Source: Patescibacteria group bacterium
GTDB lineage: Bacteria; Patescibacteriota; Gracilibacteria; UM-FILTER-43-11
Length of the DNA: 38,879 bases
Assembly (NCBI GenBank): GCA_018813295.1
Contig: JAHJBZ010000044.1
Span: 1 to 38,879, forward strand
Reading direction: 5' to 3'
Of this stretch, positions 24,360 through 32,253 are shown in pieces. The notes under the pieces were generated by a model that was given only the letters and a program-made list of their open reading frames with translations, made no database searches and was not told the DNA's origin. A program made the translations under genes and the position numbers. Position 1 is the first letter of the stretch. The number at the start of each line of letters is the position of its first letter.

Positions 24360-26335
24360 TATTTTTCAAAATATGCCAACTCCAATACCTCTACTCGCTC
24401 TCGAGCCTTTCTAATTGCATAAGCGTCTTCGGGATCTTCAAGCATATCAACTACATTAGAACAGATTTCAATCCTACTCCTATCAACCACACTTACTATT
24501 GAAAAGCCCCTATTCTGGTCTTGATCTATTTGTTTTAATTGGCGTACGGCTTCTTGTGCCATAGCTCCTTCTAAATCATTTCGCAAACGAGCAGATCCAA
24601 CAGCTTCATATAATCTTTCCCTTGCCTGCCTTATTTCAGCCTCCTCAAATAATTGTTCTAAAACATTAACTTGTCTTACTGCCTGCTTCATAAGTGTATC
24701 TATATTTTCTATTTCATAAATCAGTTTTTGATAATATGCTTTATCAGCATTACCTATTTCTGCTACTGTTGAGTTTTTGCTGAGTAATTTTTCCTCCGCT
24801 TTCCTTAACTGCTCTTTATACCAATCCAACTTATCGCGTTTTTCATTTACTTCATTAAGCCGATATAACTCTCTCATTGCACATCCTAATTTGCTTCTTG
24901 TAATGCGCATTTCTTCTGATCCCCAATCAACATTATGACCAATCAGTACGTGAGTATGGGGGATTTGCCTTTTTCCGTTTTCTTTGCCTAACAAAACTCT
25001 AACATTAGAATTAGGCGTATTAATTATTGCAGGGTTATCTTTACAGTCTTCTGCTACGCTATTAATCCTGACAATGGCACGTGGGCTTTTTATATCAACT
25101 ACTTCACCTGCACTAAGTCTGTTTATTATTGTTTCACCATCCTTTTCTATAACAATAGGAGCATCTTCTTCTAAAAATCCATTCAAATCATCATCTTCAT
25201 CATCCTCAGACCCACTGTCCCGAACAGGCTCTTCAGCTTCGCCATTTTCAGTATATCCTTCAATAACAATTGGTAAATTTGCTGTATCCAGAGCTTCACC
25301 ATTTATGATGATCGGACTATCTTCACACTCATCAGCCGCTTTTAAGATAATGATGGAAGCCCCTTCTTCTAAATTAATTTGCGTTCCTTCGCCAACAAAA
25401 TGTGCCAAAACGGTGGCTCCGCTTTCAATGGTAAGCTGCGTTTCTGCAACCACAACATTGAAATGAATTTTATCACCTGCATGCACACACTCATCCCGCA
25501 TTGCAATGTTATACCCCTCTTGATCAAGAAGTTCTTTTGGTATAACAAATGATTTCTCCTCTTCAGGTTCTTCTTCCACACCCATAGGGGCACCAACTGG
25601 AGCCTCCATTGGACCACTCCCATCTTCCAATCCACCTTCTCCGTACATTTGCATTATCTTATCAACATCTCTTTTTAAATCAATATATAAAGAATTTAAG
25701 AATTCATGTAGAACCCTGCCCCTATTGGCTGAAAATAATGTAAAAAGAAATTCAGCAACACTCTTCCTTCTATTAGTAATAACAAATGGGTATAAGCCAA
25801 CACGCTCCATAAGAAGTTTGACCTCTGTAACATCTGGATCATCAATGTGCTCAAAAATAAAATTCCACATTTTCTTCAATTTACTTGCCAGTGTGCCTTC
25901 TTGCTCAGCTTCTTCGTTGAATTTATCAATAGTTCCCTGCTTCAGCTGTTCGCCAATTTCTTCTCTAAGCCCATTATCTATTAATCGTAATAAGTCTCTC
26001 CTTATATAACGCTTATATTCGTCTTGCTGCATTAATTTGTCATGAACCAGCTTCACGAAGTTCATAAAGTTAATGCCGCCTCTAAAAGGTTTCCACATTT
26101 CAGTAAGGGCGGTACCAGCATCACCATTAGACAGCTGCACGGCTGCAAAAACTTTTTCCCTATCCATTTTTACTGTATCAATAAGCTTTCTAAGTTCTGA
26201 ATTATCCTCATTGCCAGACATAAAATGCAGTAATCTTGCTAAATTGTTACGCATTTCACCGCCAGTTCTACCAAACTGGTTTAAAGCATCTTTTTTAGCA
26301 TCTTCCCACGGTATTTGAGATCTTTTTCGGGACAT
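24356..26335 (-). CDS. Paralog A: IAM-domain protein with helical modules
   Basis: 659 residues, not recognised. Residues about 10-112 and, more diverged, 140-230 resemble the alpha1 helical module of C and E (NNLARLLHFM ... GTALTEMW ... FMNFVKLVHDKL). The IAM domain is at 275-350 (YNIAMRDE, HFNVVVAETQL, ADECEDSP). A second, partial copy of its end lies at 393-447 (IVRINSVAEDCKDNPAIIN). An acidic linker lies between them. The C-terminus (570-657) is the alpha2 module also present twice in B (ARERLYEAVG, DMLEDPEDAYAIRKARERVEVLEL). No signal peptide or membrane helix is seen. It has its own promoter at 26364-26392. Function unknown; a structural or scaffold role is a guess. Confidence 0.88.
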   Translation of the reverse strand: MSRKRSQIPWEDAKKDALNQFGRTGGEMRNNLARLLHFMSGNEDNSELRKLIDTVKMDREKVFAAVQLSNGDAGTALTEMWKPFRGGINFMNFVKLVHDKLMQQDEYKRYIRRDLLRLIDNGLREEIGEQLKQGTIDKFNEEAEQEGTLASKLKKMWNFIFEHIDDPDVTEVKLLMERVGLYPFVITNRRKSVAEFLFTLFSANRGRVLHEFLNSLYIDLKRDVDKIMQMYGEGGLEDGSGPMEAPVGAPMGVEEEPEEEKSFVIPKELLDQEGYNIAMRDECVHAGDKIHFNVVVAETQLTIESGATVLAHFVGEGTQINLEEGASIIILKAADECEDSPIIINGEALDTANLPIVIEGYTENGEAEEPVRDSGSEDDEDDDLNGFLEEDAPIVIEKDGETIINRLSAGEVVDIKSPRAIVRINSVAEDCKDNPAIINTPNSNVRVLLGKENGKRQIPHTHVLIGHNVDWGSEEMRITRSKLGCAMRELYRLNEVNEKRDKLDWYKEQLRKAEEKLLSKNSTVAEIGNADKAYYQKLIYEIENIDTLMKQAVRQVNVLEQLFEEAEIRQARERLYEAVGSARLRNDLEGAMAQEAVRQLKQIDQDQNRGFSIVSVVDRSRIEICSNVVDMLEDPEDAYAIRKARERVEVLELAYFEKY

Positions 26336-26363
26336 ATTTATGCAAATTTAATACAAGGAGATT

Positions 26364-26392
26364 ATTTTACAATATTAAAAAGAGTATGTCAA
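26364..26392 (-). promoter_or_regulatory. Promoter of paralog A
   Basis: Read on the minus strand: TTGACA, 17 bases, TAAAAT, then a 28-base leader containing CTCCTTGTATTAAAT before the ATG. It has the same core boxes and spacing as the promoters of D and E. Confidence 0.85.
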
Positions 26393-26437
26393 GGTAAAAG
26401 AACAGGGCTTATTACCTGGCTCCAGCCCCTTCCATCA

Positions 26438-28744
26438 TTATCCTTTATATGAAAACTTACCATCCACCCAAACCTCAAAAGGCCCACCAACTATACCTTC
26501 ACCTAAAGTTAAATATCTAAAAACAAAACTAGAGCCAGGTTTTATAACAACGTTACGCGTGTCTGACTCTGAATACTCATTCCAACCATACCCCGGTTTA
26601 TCATCTTGAAATTTTACAACAAATTCTATCAACCTACCCATCACCCTTACACTTAGCTCTTTGCCAGTACGACCCGCATGATTTATTTGATTTGGATCTT
26701 CAGGTTCACCACTTCTATCTACTGTTTTGCTTTTCTCTATAGCAGTTTCAACATCATTTGTATCTGTCCATACATCAATGCGAACAGTATCATCTTCTAG
26801 TCTACTTAAAAGAATTGTTTTGCCGTCAAAGGTTGTAATTGCCGCAGGAGAATCTTCTTTTGCACCATTAAAAAGATCCAGTATTTCAACAAAAGAATTA
26901 GGACATGCCAAATTAATCACCGAATTACCTCCAACAAGACCAAATTTAGCTCTTTCGCCATCCCCAACTCTTTCTTCCATATATTCATGCAAATTCATTG
27001 GCAATTCCGCAGCATCCTCTTCTTTATAACCACCTTCACCTTCTCCAAACCGAATCTGCTCCAACGCTAGTTCTAATGATTCAACTAACTCTCGAACTTG
27101 TCTAACATTTGAATCTTTAGACATACTTCCACTCCCAAGGGCTGCTCGCCTCTCTCTCCTCTGGTGATTTCCCAGCCTAAATCCATCAATTTGTTTCAAT
27201 CTACGTACGACATCTGGACCATAAGGCTCAACAGCTTTATACAAAACTTCTTTTGTTTCTTCTAAAACTATTAGCAAAATGGATTCGTCTTCAATTTTTT
27301 TTCCGCAAAGTGCAGCCGCAATAATAGTCATTTTATAAGAATAACCACTGTCGCCAATTTTACATCGCAAAACAGATAACAAATTTTGCAGATGCGGCTT
27401 TGCCACACTAATAAGATGTGCCTCTCCAGCCCGGTTTGCAATTGCATCTTCTACTTCTTTTAGTCTATCTCCAAGTATGCCAGCAAGATGTAAATCTACC
27501 AATCGATTGGACGCAAGCATAATGTCTCTATCAGATTTACCTGCCAACTTACCCAGTAAAAGATCTACATCACTGCTGTCATGCCAATCCGGTAAATCGC
27601 TGTCTGTACCTCTTTCTACAGTTGGCGCCAAGGGTGTTAAGTCATCACCTTCCGGCTTAACTTTTCCTCCACCTGTGGTCTCACTTCCAAAATCTACCTC
27701 AGTCGCCAAAAGAGCTGCTTCATAGCCATCAAGATCATCATCTTCACTCCCCTCAGATCGAACCTGATCCAATTTTAATTCCAACGATTCAAGTAGCTCT
27801 AGAGCTTCTTCAATACGCGTAGTATCATCTGGATTTATTAAGTTTGGTATTAATTTTGTTTCAATACATCCTCGCCTGTGTTTTCTAATTGCCTCTTCTG
27901 GCACACTGTGTCTCTTCAAATCATATGCACTTCTTAAATCCTCCAAGATATTTTCGTTATATCTATTGCCTGAATGATGAGGGGGAAGAGGAACGGCATC
28001 AATAATTTCATATAACGCTTCTCTTGCTTCATCCACAGCTTTCACCAAAGCTTCTTTGTCACTACTATCCTCTTCATCCTCATCACCAAAAGTCGGAATA
28101 ATAATCTCAATATCATCATCTAAATCAAGAATTATATTTTCAAACTCATCAGGATCAGCAGAATCCTCTGGGTCACCAGAATCTTCATCATACCACGAAT
28201 CTTCATCATATATATCATCTGATCTCATACCAGTATACTTTGCATCCTCAATTACTTCAGGTGGTTCAAGCGACTCAAAATCAATTAACTCTGGAGCTTC
28301 ACTGGCTTTAGGTATTTGCCTATTCTTACAAAAATTTTGTAAACCAGTGGTATCAAAATGTTTACTAGGTGCCCCTTCTCCCTGAAGTAATCTTCCCTGC
28401 CTTTCCCCTTCGGGATCGGCATCAATGATAACACGATTATCCGCACATTCATCAGTTGTGTTTAAAATTACAACCTCTGCATTAGACTTGAGAAGCACTT
28501 CTGCACCATCACCAATTAAATCTATTGTTACCACGGCATCTTCTCCTATAACAAGCTTCGTTCCAGCTACCACAACATCAATATGAACCTTTTCTCCCGC
28601 TCCAATAGTCTCACTCCTCATGGCGATTCTATAATCTAATACATCACCCATAGCATCACGGCTATCATCTATCATATCTCCAGCTTCCACTGCCTCAATA
28701 GGCTGTTCATCAGAATCCCCTGTGATATCGAGTTTATTAGTCAT
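26438..28744 (-). CDS. Paralog B: IAM-domain protein with two alpha2 modules
   Basis: 768 residues, not recognised. The IAM domain is near the N-terminus (37-130: YRIAMRSE, HIDVVVAGTKLVIG, TTDECADN, LLQGEGAPSKHF). A long acidic linker follows (170-235, rich in Asp/Glu/Ser). Alpha2 helical modules lie at about 236-330 (EAREALYEII ... INPDDTTRIEEALELLESLEL) and, more diverged, 495-568 (TKEVLYKAVE ... RRLKQID ... VRELVESLELALEQ). The last 150 residues look beta-rich (VINLACPNSFVEILDL, RNVVIKPGSSFVFRYLTL) and end in a basic tail. It starts 23 bases after the stop of C, so it is probably translated from the same message. AAAGGA lies close before the ATG. Confidence 0.88.
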   Translation of the reverse strand: MTNKLDITGDSDEQPIEAVEAGDMIDDSRDAMGDVLDYRIAMRSETIGAGEKVHIDVVVAGTKLVIGEDAVVTIDLIGDGAEVLLKSNAEVVILNTTDECADNRVIIDADPEGERQGRLLQGEGAPSKHFDTTGLQNFCKNRQIPKASEAPELIDFESLEPPEVIEDAKYTGMRSDDIYDEDSWYDEDSGDPEDSADPDEFENIILDLDDDIEIIIPTFGDEDEEDSSDKEALVKAVDEAREALYEIIDAVPLPPHHSGNRYNENILEDLRSAYDLKRHSVPEEAIRKHRRGCIETKLIPNLINPDDTTRIEEALELLESLELKLDQVRSEGSEDDDLDGYEAALLATEVDFGSETTGGGKVKPEGDDLTPLAPTVERGTDSDLPDWHDSSDVDLLLGKLAGKSDRDIMLASNRLVDLHLAGILGDRLKEVEDAIANRAGEAHLISVAKPHLQNLLSVLRCKIGDSGYSYKMTIIAAALCGKKIEDESILLIVLEETKEVLYKAVEPYGPDVVRRLKQIDGFRLGNHQRRERRAALGSGSMSKDSNVRQVRELVESLELALEQIRFGEGEGGYKEEDAAELPMNLHEYMEERVGDGERAKFGLVGGNSVINLACPNSFVEILDLFNGAKEDSPAAITTFDGKTILLSRLEDDTVRIDVWTDTNDVETAIEKSKTVDRSGEPEDPNQINHAGRTGKELSVRVMGRLIEFVVKFQDDKPGYGWNEYSESDTRNVVIKPGSSFVFRYLTLGEGIVGGPFEVWVDGKFSYKG

Positions 28745-28767
28745 TATCCTTTATGTAACAATTTATC

Positions 28768-30297
28768 TTACAGCCACCCATCATCATTTTTTTTAGCCCC
28801 CAAATCCTTAAATCTATCAGTATTAAAATGCCCCTCTGGAGCATTTTCGCCACGGATTAATTCACCTGTACCTTTGATACTAACAGGATTCTGTTCACAC
28901 CCATCGGCCGTTTTATTAATAATAATACTGGCACCTTTATTTGTGCGCTCTTGATCCATTCCTAAAAAACTTATTTCCGCACCTTCATCTATTAAATCTA
29001 TTGTCACTTCGGCACCGGGGAAAATAACAAGCCGTGTTTTTGCAACAACAACATTAAAATGAACGGCCTCATTTAACTGAACAAATTTCTCCCCCATGGC
29101 TATTCTGTATTCAGGCTCTTCATCAACAACTGGAGCCTCAACTGGAACATCAGGTGCAGCTTCACCAAATCGCTGTTCATAATAAGCCTGAAGCAGGCGA
29201 ACATCATTTGCACGTTCAGATTTAGGCATTAGCGTTAAAATTTCCATCTTGTCCTCTATAAACTTACGCAAAGCCTCTTGATCCATTTGGCCAAATGGCT
29301 GTCTGAGAATTCTTGTTTCTGGTACAGGCACTTCTTTTTGCTCTTTAACTCCTATTACTTGAGGCACTGATATATCAGGAACAGGATGACCAAATCTTTT
29401 TTCATAATATTTAACCAATATCCAGTAATTTTGAGCAATCCTATTTTGTTCACTGGTTATAACACCGCTGCCCTTTGGAAATGATGCTCTGAATAAATCT
29501 GCAAATTTATAAATTTCTGCATCCAATTCCTCCTCCGTCATATCATCCAATTGCCATTCATCGTATCTTAATGCATACAATGGCTTTTGTAATTCACCTG
29601 TTGTTTCAGAACCATCAGCCTCTGTTATTTTAGGTACTGCTATATAAGAAGGTGATTCCTTGAATTTGTCTTTATAGTATTCCACCACTATCCAGTATTT
29701 ATTAACAATCGCTTGCTGTTCAGCATTTAAACTACCATCTATTGGGAATGGTTTAATTATTTCTACAAATTCCTGAAGCTCTGCATTCAGCTCTTCCTGC
29801 ATCATTTTATCCAATTCCCATTTACGTATATCCAATTTATATAATGGCTCTTGCGGTTCTTCTTCAATTTTTACACCTAAAATTTTTGCAACCTGCTGTC
29901 TGTTTTTTCCCACATGCAATAAGCTGATATTTTGTTGTGCCTTATCATGAAGCTGTCTTAAAAAATCCGGAAAGCCCATTTTTCCGTCTAGCCAGCGTGG
30001 GTACCAAATGCCCACGAGCGCTTGTGAAACTACACTACCTTTTACTGATCCAACCTTAGAAATATCCGTTCCGATTGCTTCACAAAAATCCCGCAGTCCA
30101 ATGGATCTTCCTGTTATTTGTTCAATCATACGCAGGTTAACCATAAACTTCCATAACCGTTCCATGGATTTTACAATAGCATTATCGTTCTTAGATCGTT
30201 CAAACCATTTTACTTGCTGAATTTTATGAGCACGCCATCTTCTTTCAGTCTCAGCATTGCCTTCATTTACACCTGTTCCAGGTCTATCAATGGACAT
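28768..30297 (-). CDS. Paralog C: IAM-domain protein with three internal repeats
   Basis: 509 residues, not recognised. The N-terminus (about 30-125) is an alpha1-like helical module (MERLWKFMVNL ... ALVGIWYPRW ... FPDFLRQLHDKAQ). Next come three repeats of about 80-90 residues at 150-222, 238-312 and 330-383, with the pattern PLYxLxxxxWxLD, EELxAE, EQ, YWIxVxYY and FG; the third is diverged. The IAM domain is C-terminal (396-491: YRIAMGEK, HFNVVVAKTRLVI, TADGCEQNP, LIRGENAPEGHF). No signal peptide is seen. It lies 82 bases downstream of D, with a hairpin repeat between, and directly upstream of B. Confidence 0.88.
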   Translation of the reverse strand: MSIDRPGTGVNEGNAETERRWRAHKIQQVKWFERSKNDNAIVKSMERLWKFMVNLRMIEQITGRSIGLRDFCEAIGTDISKVGSVKGSVVSQALVGIWYPRWLDGKMGFPDFLRQLHDKAQQNISLLHVGKNRQQVAKILGVKIEEEPQEPLYKLDIRKWELDKMMQEELNAELQEFVEIIKPFPIDGSLNAEQQAIVNKYWIVVEYYKDKFKESPSYIAVPKITEADGSETTGELQKPLYALRYDEWQLDDMTEEELDAEIYKFADLFRASFPKGSGVITSEQNRIAQNYWILVKYYEKRFGHPVPDISVPQVIGVKEQKEVPVPETRILRQPFGQMDQEALRKFIEDKMEILTLMPKSERANDVRLLQAYYEQRFGEAAPDVPVEAPVVDEEPEYRIAMGEKFVQLNEAVHFNVVVAKTRLVIFPGAEVTIDLIDEGAEISFLGMDQERTNKGASIIINKTADGCEQNPVSIKGTGELIRGENAPEGHFNTDRFKDLGAKKNDDGWL

Positions 30298-30310
30298 AAT
30301 TGTTGAATTA

Positions 30311-30351
30311 AAGTTTTAAGCCTTAAGTCCTAAGTTCTAAGCTTAAAACTT
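30311..30351. repeat. Hairpin in the D-C spacer
   Basis: AAGTTTTAAGC (30311-30321) pairs with GCTTAAAACTT (30341-30351) over 11 bases. The spacer is built of TAAGTCNTAAG-like words, as in the gapA-prs spacer. It lies 14 bases before the ATG of C. Confidence 0.8.
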
Positions 30352-30379
30352 AAGACTTAAGACTTACAGCTAATAAATA

Positions 30380-31960
30380 TTACCTCTTCTTTTTCTTATC
30401 ATCATCCTCAGACGCCCCGCTTAGCGAGATCTCTACGTCAACGCTTTCATCTACGCTTGCATCCGCACTCTCGCTGCCGGTTTCTTCATCTGATAATTCG
30501 GATGGATCAATGCTTTCTTCTTCATCAAGATCTAATCCGGCAGCCGTTAAAGCCGCTGTACAGGCAGCGCTGATATCCATATTCATTATTTCATCTGGTA
30601 AGTCATAATCAGGTTCTTCCGGTTCTCCATCCATTGATACAGCTGGTGCCAGTGCTCTGAGTACATTGCCTACTGCAACTAATGCATTTAATGGATTTTC
30701 TTCATCACGATCTTGCATCCACCCAACAATATCCTCAACAGATGCTGGTATAAATCCAAATTCACCTTCCACTGCTGTTCGTATAGCATCAATACTTACA
30801 CCACTCAAACCTAACCTATTAATTGATTCAATGCCTTGTGCAGTTTCGAGGTCATTTATACAGGTAATAAGATCTCTCGCAGGTTGAAATTCACGTCCGG
30901 TATTAATGAAATTTAATAATTCCTCTCTGGTCTGTGCGGTATGTACTAAATCCTCTAATTCTCCGGTATCAAGAAATGTTCTTTCTTCAAGTGATCCTCT
31001 GCCGCCATCTTCATCACCTTCTTCCGGTGTAGCATTATCTGTTACTTGCCTCTCAGCCCGCACACTTGTTGGTATAGTCGAAATACCATCTTTTATAGCC
31101 ACAAAATCATAAAGGCCAGGATCTGCATTATTTACAGTAATAGCGAATTCAGTTCCTCCCATAGTAGTATCAACAATTTTTACCGCTCTTTCTTTTCTCC
31201 TGGCATCCAAAATCATAATTACATCTGCCTCTTCCCGCAAAGATACATTCACGGTAAATGAACCATCATCCCCTATAATAATTGGATTTTGGTCGACTGC
31301 AGGGGCACTGGGTATATTCGGTTTTTCTGGTTCTTCAGCTTCAGCATCATCATCCACTGATGTTAGCATTACTGCTGGTTTATCTGCCCACCTATCAGGC
31401 ATAGGCAGTTCTCCCGTACGGTATTTTAATGCCAAATAAAGAGGTAAAGACAGGTCAATTCCGCCTTCCGCTCTCACGGCACCGGATTTTTCTACGGGAA
31501 TATGCAATAGGTCCTGCGGAGACGGAATCGGGGGCGGGGCAGGTTCCTCCAGTTCAACTTTAAAATGTGACTGCGGTGCTTTTTCGCCGCGGATAAATCT
31601 TCCGGAACCATGGATACGGATAAAATGCCATGCACATCCATCTGATGTCCTGTTAATTGTAACGGCGGAATTATTTCCTAAAATTATTTCAGCTCCTTCA
31701 TCAATATAGTCTATTTCTACTTCAGCATTATCTCCTATAACAAGTCTGGTTTTTGCCACCACAACATTAAAATGAATATGTTCACCCTCCCCAACAGTCT
31801 TTTTTCCCATGGCTATGTTGTATTCAGGCTGTTCATCATTTGCCAACGTTCGGCCAACCTGCCCGCGGGCGGTTTCCGCAGTATTTACTGCTTTATCAAT
31901 AGGCGCCTTACCGGGCCTGTCAGCAGGATTATCACCTAATTGTGGAGGTATTTTAGGCAT
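30380..31960 (-). CDS. Paralog D: IAM-domain protein with Ig-like segment
   Basis: 526 residues, not recognised. The IAM domain lies at 46-133 (YNIAMGKK, HFNVVVAKTRLVIG, TSDGCAW, FIRGEKAPQSHF) and is closest to that of C. Residues about 225-310 are beta-rich and Ig-like (SFTVNVSLREEADVIMILDA ... FAITVNNADPGLYDFVAIKDG). The rest is helical and acidic, ending in a Ser/Asp/Glu-rich tail with KKKKR. Near the C-terminus, ISLSGA is coded by a piece of the dispersed GCCCCGCTTAGCG repeat. It has its own promoter at 31993-32021. No signal peptide is visible, so the Ig-like part would be cytoplasmic, which is unusual. Confidence 0.88.
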   Translation of the reverse strand: MPKIPPQLGDNPADRPGKAPIDKAVNTAETARGQVGRTLANDEQPEYNIAMGKKTVGEGEHIHFNVVVAKTRLVIGDNAEVEIDYIDEGAEIILGNNSAVTINRTSDGCAWHFIRIHGSGRFIRGEKAPQSHFKVELEEPAPPPIPSPQDLLHIPVEKSGAVRAEGGIDLSLPLYLALKYRTGELPMPDRWADKPAVMLTSVDDDAEAEEPEKPNIPSAPAVDQNPIIIGDDGSFTVNVSLREEADVIMILDARRKERAVKIVDTTMGGTEFAITVNNADPGLYDFVAIKDGISTIPTSVRAERQVTDNATPEEGDEDGGRGSLEERTFLDTGELEDLVHTAQTREELLNFINTGREFQPARDLITCINDLETAQGIESINRLGLSGVSIDAIRTAVEGEFGFIPASVEDIVGWMQDRDEENPLNALVAVGNVLRALAPAVSMDGEPEEPDYDLPDEIMNMDISAACTAALTAAGLDLDEEESIDPSELSDEETGSESADASVDESVDVEISLSGASEDDDKKKKR

Positions 31961-31992
31961 ACTTTAACAGCAGAATTTAATATAAGGAATAA

Positions 31993-32021
31993 ATTTTACA
32001 ACATATAATTAGAAATGTCAA
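31993..32021 (-). promoter_or_regulatory. Promoter of paralog D
   Basis: Minus strand: TTGACA, 17 bases, TAAAAT, then a 32-base leader with ATTCCTTATATTAAAT before the ATG. It matches the promoters of A and E in core boxes and spacing. Confidence 0.85.
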
Positions 32022-32043
32022 TGTATAATTCAAAAATCATGCA

Positions 32044-32197
32044 TTTGTTGTTTGGATTGTGATCATGTTTATGTGTTTTTCCGTAGAGACGTCCCGCTTA
32101 GCGGGGCGTCTCTACAAATAACCAAACACCACAAACAACGTAGAGACGTTGCAATGCAACGTCTCTACGGAATGCAAATCAACAATCCAAACAATTA
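32044..32197. repeat. Composite inverted repeat with two nested palindromes
   Basis: Outer arms TGTTTGGATTGT (32048-32059) and ACAATCCAAACA (32181-32192) enclose two elements. One is a 33-base hairpin (32083-32115, GTAGAGACGTCCCGC type). The other is a 31-base perfect palindrome (32139-32169) that equals the reverse complement of 15617-15647. Confidence 0.9.
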
Positions 32198-32234
32198 AAA
32201 AGCCGGGGCACCCGCTACTAACGAACACCCCGGC
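32197..32234 (-). terminator. Intrinsic terminator after paralog E
   Basis: On the minus strand, GCCGGGG (from 32234) pairs with CCCCGGC (ending at 32202) around a 19-base loop, then TTTTT (32201-32197). It lies 20 bases after the stop of E, so E is probably a single-gene message. Confidence 0.85.
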
Positions 32235-32253
32235 CACTTAAATACAAATCAAA

